A stretch of DNA of 5,143 bases from an uncultured Flavobacteriales bacterium (GTDB lineage: Bacteria > Bacteroidota > Bacteroidia > Flavobacteriales > Crocinitomicaceae). The DNA is taken from assembly GCA_946479125.1 (NCBI GenBank), contig CAMLET010000277.1, positions 1 to 5,143 on the forward strand, in the 5' to 3' direction. Below are positions 1-4,821 of the stretch, in pieces. The position numbers and the translations under genes are program-made. How positions within the stretch are numbered: position 1 is the stretch's first letter; each line of letters begins with the position of its first letter. The notes below the pieces were generated by a model. That model was not told the DNA's origin. It searched no databases and worked only from the letters and a program-made list of their open reading frames with translations.

Positions 1-327
1 AGTCACTTCCAGCAATCGGATTGTTTTTCCGGCAAAGATCACCGTTGACGGAACCGTAGAATTCAATCCGAGCGAGTAAGTAGAAGATTTCTCCGTTTGG
101 ATTTTTATGGCAACAGATCCTTCCGTAATACATTCAGCCTTCGGCGGACAACGCGATTCCTCCACAAGCTTCACAAACTTGATCTCGATATTATAACCAG
201 CAATATTCACCAACGCCGTTTCATTGAACTTCAAGGTGAACTCCTCGCCAGTAGCGTATTTTTTCTTGCAGCCGCTCAATGCAAACGTCACACAAACAAG
301 AATAATCAAATAGTTAATTGCCTTCAT
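1..327 (-). CDS. Small lipoprotein, 3' end outside window (partial)
   Basis: The frame is open from ATG at 327 to the window start, giving 109 codons with no stop, so the C-terminus is missing. Residues 2-20 form a lipoprotein signal peptide ending in the lipobox ALSGC, with Cys20 as the predicted lipidated residue, followed by KKK. The mature part has a stretch around residues 58-71 (ESRCPPKAECITEG) resembling the 'DSRCP..v.C.waG' motif of many small Bacteroidota lipoproteins of unknown function; the two cysteines 60 and 66 may pair. The protein should be anchored in the envelope. It lies 110 bases downstream of the next lipoprotein gene and carries almost the same leader, so it probably has its own promoter. 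Function unknown. The gene call is strong; the family link rests on recall of the motif. Confidence 0.85.
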   Translation of the reverse strand, partial: MKAINYLIILVCVTFALSGCKKKYATGEEFTLKFNETALVNIAGYNIEIKFVKLVEESRCPPKAECITEGSVAIKIQTEKSSTYSLGLNSTVPSTVIFAGKTIRLLEVT

Positions 328-374
328 AATCTCAAATTCAAACGTAAAGTTAATACGTTAGTGTAAAAACGGGG
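323..374 (-). repeat. Duplicated leader/promoter block, copy A
   Basis: The 52 bases covering the start codon and leader of the first lipoprotein gene align without gaps to 973-1024, with 43 of 52 positions identical by hand count. Similarity continues more weakly into the signal-peptide codons (8 of 12 bases) and, after an indel, to a shared GTAATATC further upstream. The shared core on the minus strand is ACACTAACG.ATTAACTTTAC. Copy A also contains ACGTA-N7-TACGT, which copy B lacks. Confidence 0.75.
339..352 (-). promoter_or_regulatory. Possible -7 promoter element of first lipoprotein gene
   Basis: Two overlapping candidates for the Bacteroidota -7 element (TAnnTTTG) are visible on the minus strand: TACGTTTG at 346-339, a full match found only in this leader copy, and TAACTTTA at 352-345, a 7/8 match conserved in both copies. 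Neither has a clear TTG -33 element at the usual spacing, and the implied leader is very short, so this is weak. Confidence 0.3.
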
Positions 375-410
375 AAAACAAGCAGATATTACCCCAAACA
401 CTTTTAGAAC

Positions 411-439
411 CAATTAAAGATGAAGGAAATGACTCATCT
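411..439 (-). terminator. Weak candidate terminator after the 179-residue lipoprotein gene
   Basis: On the minus strand AGATGA and TCATCT can form a 6-bp stem with a 10-base loop (439-418), starting inside the stop codon of the lipoprotein gene and followed by TTTAATT. The stem is AT-rich and the T tract short, so termination would be inefficient at best. Confidence 0.25.
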
Positions 440-977
440 ATTGAACTTTCTTATTTGTCCTGATCCAATTGTTAGTAGAATCGGGTTTGGTGTCGTAGCG
501 ATAAAAAGTGATGATGTAATCAAGAGGTGTAATCCTTCCTTTCCGATTGATCTTTTGGATGAAATGGATTTGTTCGTTTCCAACCAGGCCAACCATTGTA
601 CTTCTTTCCTCACGACGTGATCCGCCGTATGATTCAATAGTTTCGATCCGAATGGTGTCATCGAAAACATTGTAATTTCCCCAAATACCCAAAGGATCGT
701 TATCATAGTTCAATCTTACACGGAGATCCGCGGTATCGGTTGGTAGATGCATAAAGAAAACCGATCCGTCTCCGTAGAAAAAAATGGAACGCACGTAGGT
801 TGAGTTGTAATTTGGATTATTTAAATCAATTGTTGGATCATCGTAAAAGCCATCGATGCGCAGTTTATCAGATTCACCAAGAACATAGCCCTCCTGATAG
901 AGGAGCGCACGATCATAAGCGCAACCAAGTATTAACATTGCAACAGTTAGGAAAATGAATTGGTTGATTGGTTTCAT
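438..977 (-). CDS. Envelope lipoprotein of unknown function, 179 residues
   Basis: Residues 1-19 are a short lipoprotein signal peptide with a hydrophobic core (FIFLTVAMLI) and lipobox LILGC, with Cys19 as the modified residue. The mature part is rich in aromatic residues and alternating beta-type segments: KLRIDGFY near 38-45, an FFYGDGSVFF strand near 66-75, GIWGNYNVFDDTIRIE near 97-112, and a KPDSTNNW segment near the C-terminus. This layout resembles small Bacteroidota lipoproteins with a lipocalin-like beta barrel, which is inference. The ATG at 977 is supported by the signal peptide directly after it and by the leader it shares with the neighbouring lipoprotein gene. The mature domain shows no similarity to that neighbour. 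The stop is TAG at 440-438. The gene lies 91 bases downstream of the AT-rich operon and has higher GC, so it probably belongs to the resident chromosome. Confidence 0.85.
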   Translation of the reverse strand: MKPINQFIFLTVAMLILGCAYDRALLYQEGYVLGESDKLRIDGFYDDPTIDLNNPNYNSTYVRSIFFYGDGSVFFMHLPTDTADLRVRLNYDNDPLGIWGNYNVFDDTIRIETIESYGGSRREERSTMVGLVGNEQIHFIQKINRKGRITPLDYIITFYRYDTKPDSTNNWIRTNKKVQ

Positions 978-1024
978 GATCTCGAATTGAAGAGTAAAGT
1001 TAATTCGTTAGTGTGAAAATCGGG
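973..1024 (-). repeat. Duplicated leader/promoter block, copy B
   Basis: Second copy of the 52-base block at 323-374, placed identically relative to the start codon of the 179-residue lipoprotein gene. It keeps the TAACTTTA element at 1002-995 but has lost the TACGTTTG match and the ACGTA/TACGT symmetry of copy A. Confidence 0.75.
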
Positions 1025-1068
1025 AGGATATTACTGAGTTAGTTTTTTGAAGGATTATGCAGCCATAT

Positions 1069-1548
1069 TTAGGCGCTTCTTTTTTTCCTTATCCAAAAAG
1101 CATGAAAGTAAATTGCAACGAGAATAAACCAAAAAACAAATAGCATGTACTTATTTTCATTTCTGACTTTGTTAATGTCACTAAGATTAAAGTGTGCTTC
1201 TCTTCTAGACTTAATTCCATAAATGGTAACAACTCCAGATTTCTCATTTAAGTATTCAATGATATTTTTGTTATTCGCTATTAGGAACGTAATTGAATCA
1301 CCCTCCTTAAAACATGATGCCCCAAATCCAGTTGCGTCTGCATGATATCTTTTTTCGGTTTCATAAATTTCGTATTCTACATAACGACTCCCTTTAACTT
1401 TGCCAAATTTCGGATTTTTTAAAAGTACACCATGTACTTCTTTCAAATCTGAAGGTTGAATTTTGTAATTGAAAACGTAGTAGATGATTCCACTCAAACC
1501 AAAAGCGAGTAAAATCCCGAAAAATATGATTTTGAATTTTCTAGTCAT
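1069..1548 (-). CDS. Two-helix membrane protein, last gene of the defence-like operon
   Basis: A 159-residue protein with a hydrophobic helix at about 6-26, a beta-rich middle at about 36-125, and a second helix at about 133-152 followed by a basic tail RKKRSA. Both ends are probably cytoplasmic and the middle domain periplasmic. That domain (EVHGVLL, SRYVEYEIYETEKRYHA, KEGDSITFLI) is loosely like the DUF3592-type layout of a small beta domain next to membrane helices, but I would not assign the family. A single cysteine sits at 79. The ATG at 1548 shares its A with the TAA stop of the upstream gene (TAATG), so translation is probably coupled and the start well fixed. No clear terminator follows within the 91 bases before the lipoprotein gene. 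Function unknown; membership of the operon is the best clue. Confidence 0.8.
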   Translation of the reverse strand: MTRKFKIIFFGILLAFGLSGIIYYVFNYKIQPSDLKEVHGVLLKNPKFGKVKGSRYVEYEIYETEKRYHADATGFGASCFKEGDSITFLIANNKNIIEYLNEKSGVVTIYGIKSRREAHFNLSDINKVRNENKYMLFVFWFILVAIYFHAFWIRKKRSA

Positions 1549-2066
1549 TAACTGGAAAGTGAGTTTTCGGTCACTAAAATTCTTGCCTCAATGGACCAAG
1601 CGTTTTTTGAAATTTTGGTTAGAGCGCGATTCTTCATAACTTCATTTTTCACAAAATAGAACTTTTTTCCGGCTTTTCTGTTTAAACTCTCAAGAGTAGT
1701 TTTCATGTGAATATCAATTGTTCCTAGGGGTTTTAGAGACGTTGTTATTTCCGCATTTAGAATTATTTCTTCATTCGCATAACCAGTCAAATCGGCAAAA
1801 TCGACGTCACTAGTTTGTTTCGGATGCCATGTCCACAAGTCTATTAGCGGAAATTCGATTTGCAATGTTTCTGCTGCTGATATAATACCTAGAGCGTGTT
1901 GTATCTGATTTAGTTGCTCGTAGTTTTTTGCTCTAATATTCTCCAAAAGAACTAACTGTTCGTTTAAATTAATCGGAATATTCTCGAAATGTGTTTTCAT
2001 AGAACTAAGCCAATCTTGAAGTTCAATTTTGAGTGTTTCTTTTGCTTCGTCAATTTTTAGAATCAT
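1548..2066 (-). CDS. Soluble 172-residue protein of unknown function, possible nuclease-like fold
   Basis: There is no signal peptide or membrane helix. Residues 1-65 are helical and charged, possibly a coiled coil (LNEQLVLLENIRAKNYEQLNQ). From about 70 the pattern changes to alternating strands and helices: IDLWTW at 75-80, DVD at 87-89, IILNAEITTS at 101-110, KPLGTIDIHMKTTLESL at 112-128, and KKFYFV at 134-139. An Asp followed 17 residues later by Glu in a hydrophobic strand (Asp89, Glu106) recalls the PD-(D/E)XK nuclease core, but the position of the usual Lys is Thr108, so it could be a divergent, inactive or unrelated fold. The ATG at 2066 lies 16 bases past the preceding stop codon, and the stop overlaps the next start as TAATG. 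GC is somewhat higher than in the Kiwa-like genes upstream. Coding call strong; the function is speculative. Confidence 0.75.
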   Translation of the reverse strand: MILKIDEAKETLKIELQDWLSSMKTHFENIPINLNEQLVLLENIRAKNYEQLNQIQHALGIISAAETLQIEFPLIDLWTWHPKQTSDVDFADLTGYANEEIILNAEITTSLKPLGTIDIHMKTTLESLNRKAGKKFYFVKNEVMKNRALTKISKNAWSIEARILVTENSLSS

Positions 2067-2081
2067 TTGTTGTTATTGATT

Positions 2082-2543
2082 TCAACGGTTACAGAACCAT
2101 TGGTTTTCCATTGCCATAATTCCAGTCATTATCAAAATGATTGCAGAATGAAGATAGACATATAAATTACTTCGGTTAATCAAATCGCCATCACTGTTGG
2201 GTTTTGGGACTGTTTCTTTGATATTATTAAACGAAACTTCATTATGTTGACTCGCCAAATCCGCACGCTTCTGATGCATTTTTATGAACGGTCTTGTTTT
2301 AACAATAAAAACAATTGCAGTTAGGTTAATCAAACAGATCAATACAATTAAGAAATTTACGTACTGAATCAGTCGGTTCTCTGTACTAAGAGAAAATACG
2401 ATTATTGCTGAGCTAAGCGTTAAAACGAAGTTGCAAAAATTTTCTCTTTTTGTTTCAAGTTTGTCAATTCTATCAAATTGTGTTTGGTAGAAAAATCTGA
2501 AGTTTTCTTCAGACATTTTATAATCTTCTTGTTCCTTGCTCAT
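2082..2543 (-). CDS. Three-helix membrane protein, 153 residues
   Basis: An N-terminal charged helix (about 10-35, including FDRIDKLETKRENF) is followed by membrane helices at about 36-53, 60-81 and 126-144. A soluble loop of about 44 residues lies between the second and third helices. The arrangement, a cytoplasmic helix leading into a tight pair of membrane helices, is reminiscent of small membrane effectors in prokaryotic defence systems such as SLATT-type proteins, but no diagnostic motif is visible and I do not assign a family. The ATG at 2543 shares its A with the TAA of the short upstream frame, which favours this start over the internal ATG at codon 10. It sits inside the tightly packed AT-rich operon downstream of the Kiwa-like pair, so it may be a membrane-acting accessory or effector; that is inference. 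Confidence 0.8.
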   Translation of the reverse strand: MSKEQEDYKMSEENFRFFYQTQFDRIDKLETKRENFCNFVLTLSSAIIVFSLSTENRLIQYVNFLIVLICLINLTAIVFIVKTRPFIKMHQKRADLASQHNEVSFNNIKETVPKPNSDGDLINRSNLYVYLHSAIILIMTGIMAMENQWFCNR

Positions 2544-2684
2544 TATTCGTTATTTGCGTTTTTTATCTTTTCATAGGCTAACTTAAGTTCAGTAAGGTGA
2601 TTAATCATGGCCGAAAGGTAAATACTGTTTGGTATCTGTTTCAAAAGTTGTTGAATCTACACTTTTAGCAATTCCAGTTTTCAT
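2543..2684 (-). pseudogene. Short gene, apparently frameshifted (about 46 residues if repaired)
   Basis: One base after the kwaB-like stop an ATG at 2684 opens a frame that ends after 27 codons at 2601 (starts MKTGIAKSVDSTTF). The overlapping +1 frame, open from 2656, runs to a TAA at 2545-2543 that shares its A with the start of the next gene. Its codons read as a plausible helix (NSIYLSAMINHLTELKLAY). Removing one T from the TTTT at 2646-2643 joins the two into a continuous 46-codon frame filling the gap exactly. So this is either a broken small gene, a +1 programmed frameshift, a one-base sequence error, or two tiny overlapping genes (2601-2684 and 2543-2608). The exact fit at both ends argues for a single ancestral gene. 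Function unknown. Confidence 0.45.
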
Positions 2685-2685
2685 T

Positions 2686-3498
2686 TTAAATGCTGATTAT
2701 GGAATTGGCGACTCTCTTTTCGCCTCCAATATGTGTGGTATAAAATCTTTGTTCAATACCCCATAATACGAATTTTAGATCATCGTCACTTTCGATTTTA
2801 AACTTACCATCTTGAAAAGTAACTTGTCCATATTCATTTGTGTATTCATAAATTGCGGACTTTTCTTCTTCTGACAGTCTACTTAGAGTTTGTGTTACTA
2901 ATGCGATTCTCTTTCTATTCGGTATTGTAACTAAGTTTACTCCAAAATCTTGATGAACTTCAAGAAAATCTGATTGTAAAAAAATCTGGGTTTCACCTTC
3001 CGTAGCTTCCTTATAGAGTTGATCCATGCCCTTAAATATTTTCTGTGCAGCAGCTAACTTTTTGAAATATAATGTATCATTAGCTTTATTGTAAATTGCG
3101 TCAGAGATCTGATTAATCGTTATGATAGGTTTGTCTGTCTCTAAAGTAAGTTCGTCAATGGAAAACCATTTCTTGCTAATAAAAAAGCTCGAATTTATTA
3201 TTTGAAAAAAATATAGATCATCCTGAACTGTACATATAAACGATAATCTACTTAAATCTACTTTGGTAATTTGGTCATAGTCGACAGTATTTAATTCACC
3301 ACTTAGAAAGTCGAAACAATAACCGGAACTAGAGAAATTTGTTAATTGATAAATTTCTTCATCTTCAATAAGTGTGGCTGGATCATAATTTATGCCATTT
3401 AGATTTAATCCTGCAATGTTATAAACTTCATCATCTGTTTCAATGATTCGAAACAACTTTTGTTTTCTTTTTACTTTTCCAAAAATGTAATTCGTCAT
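2686..3498 (-). CDS. kwaB: KwaB-like protein (DUF4868-type), second component of a Kiwa-like defence system
   Basis: A 270-residue soluble protein with no signal peptide or membrane helix, somewhat shorter than the roughly 315 residues of characterised KwaB. Segments at 85-110 (LSFICTVQDDLYFFQI..SSFFISKK), 124-155 (KPIITINQISDAIYNK, then LYFKKLAAAQKIF) and 180-200 ending NRKRIALV follow the DUF4868 order as I recall it: a substrate-like strand pair, an Ile/Asp segment, then an 'F..IF' helix. The C-terminal stretch 232-268 (KFKIESDDDLKFVLWGIEQR, then TTHIGGEKRVANS) also fits the family's closing pattern. In published Kiwa systems KwaB works with membrane-bound KwaA and binds DNA to block phage replication and transcription. 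It starts 6 bases after the kwaA-like stop, and one base separates its stop from the next ATG. Coding certain; family assignment from recall, moderately sure. Confidence 0.65.
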   Translation of the reverse strand: MTNYIFGKVKRKQKLFRIIETDDEVYNIAGLNLNGINYDPATLIEDEEIYQLTNFSSSGYCFDFLSGELNTVDYDQITKVDLSRLSFICTVQDDLYFFQIINSSFFISKKWFSIDELTLETDKPIITINQISDAIYNKANDTLYFKKLAAAQKIFKGMDQLYKEATEGETQIFLQSDFLEVHQDFGVNLVTIPNRKRIALVTQTLSRLSEEEKSAIYEYTNEYGQVTFQDGKFKIESDDDLKFVLWGIEQRFYTTHIGGEKRVANSIISI

Positions 3499-3504
3499 AA
3501 TTAA

Positions 3505-4026
3505 TTAGATATCTATAAATGTATAATTGTTTATTCTTTTTAATTTTTCAAAACCATCTTCACCAGGTGTTTTGAGTTTTCTTCTAGTGATTAAAAAAAT
3601 CTTTACATTTTTATTGGTTTTGATAAAATAGAAATGATACCCAAAAATTAAAAATATAGGATTAAAATAGAGTGTCTGGGAAAGGTATGTGAATACGTAA
3701 ATCATCGTAAATACGACAATCAGAGTGGGTATGTCATTAATGCCCAATGAAACAAAAAAATAACCTAAATATGTTGGTAAGAAGTTGTTATTGGCTAACT
3801 CAATTTCAGTAACTGAAGTACTAATTAATTTGTCTGTCGGTAGTTTACGAGCAATTAGAAAGCTCAATGCGGTTAGAATTATTGGTGTCAATATAAACAT
3901 TATCCAAGAATAATAAATCGAATAATTTTCTAAAAAATTGAATGTGTATCCCTCCTTAATAAGAAATAATACAACAATTAACCAAGTTGAATTAAAAGCT
4001 AAAAAGAGTTGATAAATATATTTCAT
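3505..4026 (-). CDS. kwaA: KwaA-like four-helix membrane protein, first component of a Kiwa-like defence system
   Basis: From ATG at 4026 the protein has 173 residues; an in-frame TTG at 4041 would add five. Membrane helices lie at about 4-23, 39-59, 98-116 and 121-136, with an additional hydrophobic stretch at about 83-95 (PTYLGYFFVSLG). The segment ELANNNFLPTYLGYFF, then LYFNPIFLIFGYHFYFI near 119-135, matches what I recall of KwaA, where an 'ANsE.LsY' segment and an 'NP.L...GY..Y' segment flank the last helices. A basic cytoplasmic tail (RRKLKTPGEDGFEKLKR) follows. In described systems KwaA is the inner-membrane sensor of phage attachment that assembles with KwaB. Size, topology, order (A before B) and the 6-base gap all fit. 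This is the most AT-rich part of the window: 12 of 60 bases are G or C in 3601-3660. Identity moderately sure; membrane topology strong. Confidence 0.65.
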   Translation of the reverse strand: MKYIYQLFLAFNSTWLIVVLFLIKEGYTFNFLENYSIYYSWIMFILTPIILTALSFLIARKLPTDKLISTSVTEIELANNNFLPTYLGYFFVSLGINDIPTLIVVFTMIYVFTYLSQTLYFNPIFLIFGYHFYFIKTNKNVKIFLITRRKLKTPGEDGFEKLKRINNYTFIDI

Positions 4027-4046
4027 TAATATTTGGTCCAAAGATT

Positions 4047-4106
4047 TTAATTTTCAATGATGTCTGATAGGACTTTCAGTTGTTGCTGTATATATGCTAT
4101 GAACAT
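4047..4106 (-). CDS. Possible 19-residue leader peptide or gene remnant upstream of the kwaA-like gene
   Basis: ATG at 4106 opens a frame MFIAYIQQQLKVLSDIIEN ending in TAA at 4049-4047, 20 bases before the preferred kwaA-like ATG. The same frame is open back to a TGA near 4190, and the codons directly before the ATG read FRLESLE, so it may instead be the C-terminal tail of an older gene. The peptide would be a short amphipathic helix. It would lie in the leader of the operon transcript if the candidate promoter at 4154-4185 is used. Speculative. Confidence 0.2.
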   Translation of the reverse strand: MFIAYIQQQLKVLSDIIEN

Positions 4107-4153
4107 TTCTAGACTCTCCAACCTAAACCACCATCCGATCTTTTTGAACCCCC

Positions 4154-4185
4154 CAAACCTACGGATTCCAATACCACAAAATCAA
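4154..4185 (-). promoter_or_regulatory. Candidate Bacteroidota-type promoter for the Kiwa-like operon
   Basis: On the minus strand TTG at 4185-4183 is separated by 21 bases from TAGGTTTG at 4161-4154, a full match to the -7 consensus TAnnTTTG of Bacteroidota with a -33 TTG at accepted spacing. Transcription would begin near 4147 and leave a leader of about 120 bases before the kwaA-like ATG. It is the only good match I found in this gap; a chance match is possible. Confidence 0.5.
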
Positions 4186-4191
4186 GCGTAT

Positions 4192-4204
4192 AAATACGGT
4201 ATTT
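4192..4204. promoter_or_regulatory. 13-base palindrome next to the candidate promoter
   Basis: AAATACGGTATTT is symmetric around its central base and lies 7 bases upstream of the candidate -33 element, a position suited to a regulator binding site. Its left half, AAATACGGT, recurs at 4291-4299. Confidence 0.35.
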
Positions 4205-4209
4205 TTTTC

Positions 4210-4223
4210 TGCGGTTTACCGCA
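4210..4223. other. GC-rich hairpin without a T tract
   Basis: TGCGG-TTTA-CCGCA is a perfect 5-bp stem with a 4-base loop. On the minus strand an A run follows instead of T, so it is not a normal terminator in that direction; on the plus strand TGGGTTTTG follows, also weak. It may be an operator or a structural element. Confidence 0.35.
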
Positions 4224-4249
4224 TGGGTTTTGTTAATATTCACAGAAAG

Positions 4250-4263
4250 TGAAATTAATTTCA
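4250..4263. promoter_or_regulatory. 14-base perfect palindrome
   Basis: TGAAATTAATTTCA is a perfect dyad in the gap before the Kiwa-like operon. Its AT-rich core raises the chance of accidental symmetry, but together with the two neighbouring dyads it suggests a regulatory region. Confidence 0.3.
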
Positions 4264-4304
4264 GCCTCCTTTTTGCTGCTTCTGCTGTTAAAATACGGTC
4301 AAAC

Positions 4305-4335
4305 AAAAATGAGCAGCCAACCATTTGACCGCTCA
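4305..4335 (-). terminator. Hairpin terminator after the 130-residue protein gene
   Basis: On the minus strand TGAGC and GCTCA form a 5-bp outer stem (4335-4310) with an imperfect inner stem, directly followed by TTTTTG (4309-4304). It begins 18 bases past the stop codon. On the plus strand the same hairpin is followed by CTTTTTTG, so it could work both ways. It separates the right-flank genes from the Kiwa-like operon. Confidence 0.65.
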
Positions 4336-4353
4336 CTTTTTTGAAATTCGTTA

Positions 4354-4746
4354 TTACTTTCGGGTAAATCTCAATAAATCACTTCCATCACCGCATTTAC
4401 CAAGATAAGCGTGATCCCATGCGCTAAAAGGCAAACGTTTTGAACCTGCGTTTCCACAACCGCTACCAACAACGGTGGAACCTCTTTCGTAGATATACCC
4501 GTGTACAGTGTAACCGTTGGCATCCGTCCACGCTCCGTAACGCATATTGTGTCCTTCAATTACGTTTACTTGGTCTGGAGATGCTTCCGAATCCAAACTG
4601 TCGTCTGTAGCGGTTTCATTCTTTTTGATCAGTTCTTCCGTGATGTAATCAACATTGTCAATCTTATTAGCACTCAAAAGTTCTAATGTTTTGGTTTTTG
4701 TTTCTTGTAAATTCATGTTCGTAGATATTGAAATTGTCTTACTCAT
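4354..4746 (-). CDS. Unidentified 130-residue protein with a Gly/Cys-rich C-terminal half
   Basis: I do not recognise the family. Residues 1-60 are polar and helical (NLQETKTKTLELLSANKI, then YITEELIKK) and end in an acidic linker (ATDDSLDSEASPD at 46-58). Residues 63-130 are rich in Gly, Tyr and Trp with two cysteines, Cys97 and Cys118, in GSGCGNAG and GKCGDG contexts. This leader-plus-compact-domain layout could fit a small secreted or modified peptide, a toxin-like domain or an immunity protein, but there is no signal peptide, double-glycine site or lipobox. The ATG at 4746 gives the longest frame; an internal ATG at codon 11 is a possible alternative start. It follows the lipoprotein gene after 75 bases with no obvious promoter between them, so co-transcription is likely, and it is closed by a hairpin terminator. 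GC matches the flanking chromosome rather than the AT-rich operon. Confidence 0.75.
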   Translation of the reverse strand: MSKTISISTNMNLQETKTKTLELLSANKIDNVDYITEELIKKNETATDDSLDSEASPDQVNVIEGHNMRYGAWTDANGYTVHGYIYERGSTVVGSGCGNAGSKRLPFSAWDHAYLGKCGDGSDLLRFTRK

Positions 4747-4821
4747 AAGGCTTTTCAGGACCGCCCGTTTTTGAAATGGTTCTCATCTCCATTTTTAAGA
4801 ATCATGATTTTTCGCGTTCCG

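Larger units (their letters stand above)
4027..4304 (-). other. Intergenic control region of the Kiwa-like operon
   Basis: About 280 bases between the upstream terminator and the kwaA-like start hold no convincing long gene. From high to low coordinates they contain a direct repeat AAATACGGT (4291-4299 and 4192-4200), a 14-base palindrome, a GC hairpin, a 13-base palindrome, a candidate promoter, and a 19-codon frame ending just before the kwaA-like start. G/C-rich runs at 4111-4165 contrast with the AT-rich genes below. The region is a plausible site of expression control or an island edge. Confidence 0.5.

Noticed and set aside
97..366. 89-codon frame on the plus strand
   Set aside because: It lies antisense to the partial lipoprotein gene, which has a clear signal peptide and lipobox; the translation has no recognisable features.
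420..620. 66-codon plus-strand frame
   Set aside because: Antisense to the 179-residue lipoprotein gene and without any protein-like features.
434..706. 90-codon minus-strand frame
   Set aside because: Overlaps the 179-residue lipoprotein gene in another frame; the lipoprotein frame has the signal peptide and shared leader.
4109..4336. 75-codon minus-strand frame in the gap upstream of the kwaA-like gene
   Set aside because: Its start lies inside the terminator hairpin at 4305-4335, it reads through the palindromes and the candidate promoter, and the product is low-complexity basic and Gly-rich with no recognisable domain.
1041..4346. Possible attachment-site repeats flanking the AT-rich operon (TTTTTTGAA near 1043 and near 4337)
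   Set aside because: The shared run is a short T tract plus GAA and similarity does not extend on either side; no tRNA gene or integrase is present in the window.
4371..4559. 62-codon minus-strand frame
   Set aside because: Shadow frame within the 130-residue protein gene.
4501..4686. 61-codon plus-strand frame
   Set aside because: Antisense to the 130-residue protein gene, no supporting context.
4739..4792. 17-codon minus-strand frame just before the 130-residue protein gene (MEMRTISKTGGPEKPYE)
   Set aside because: It overlaps the next start by a few bases in a way that could suggest coupling, but it is too short and featureless to support.
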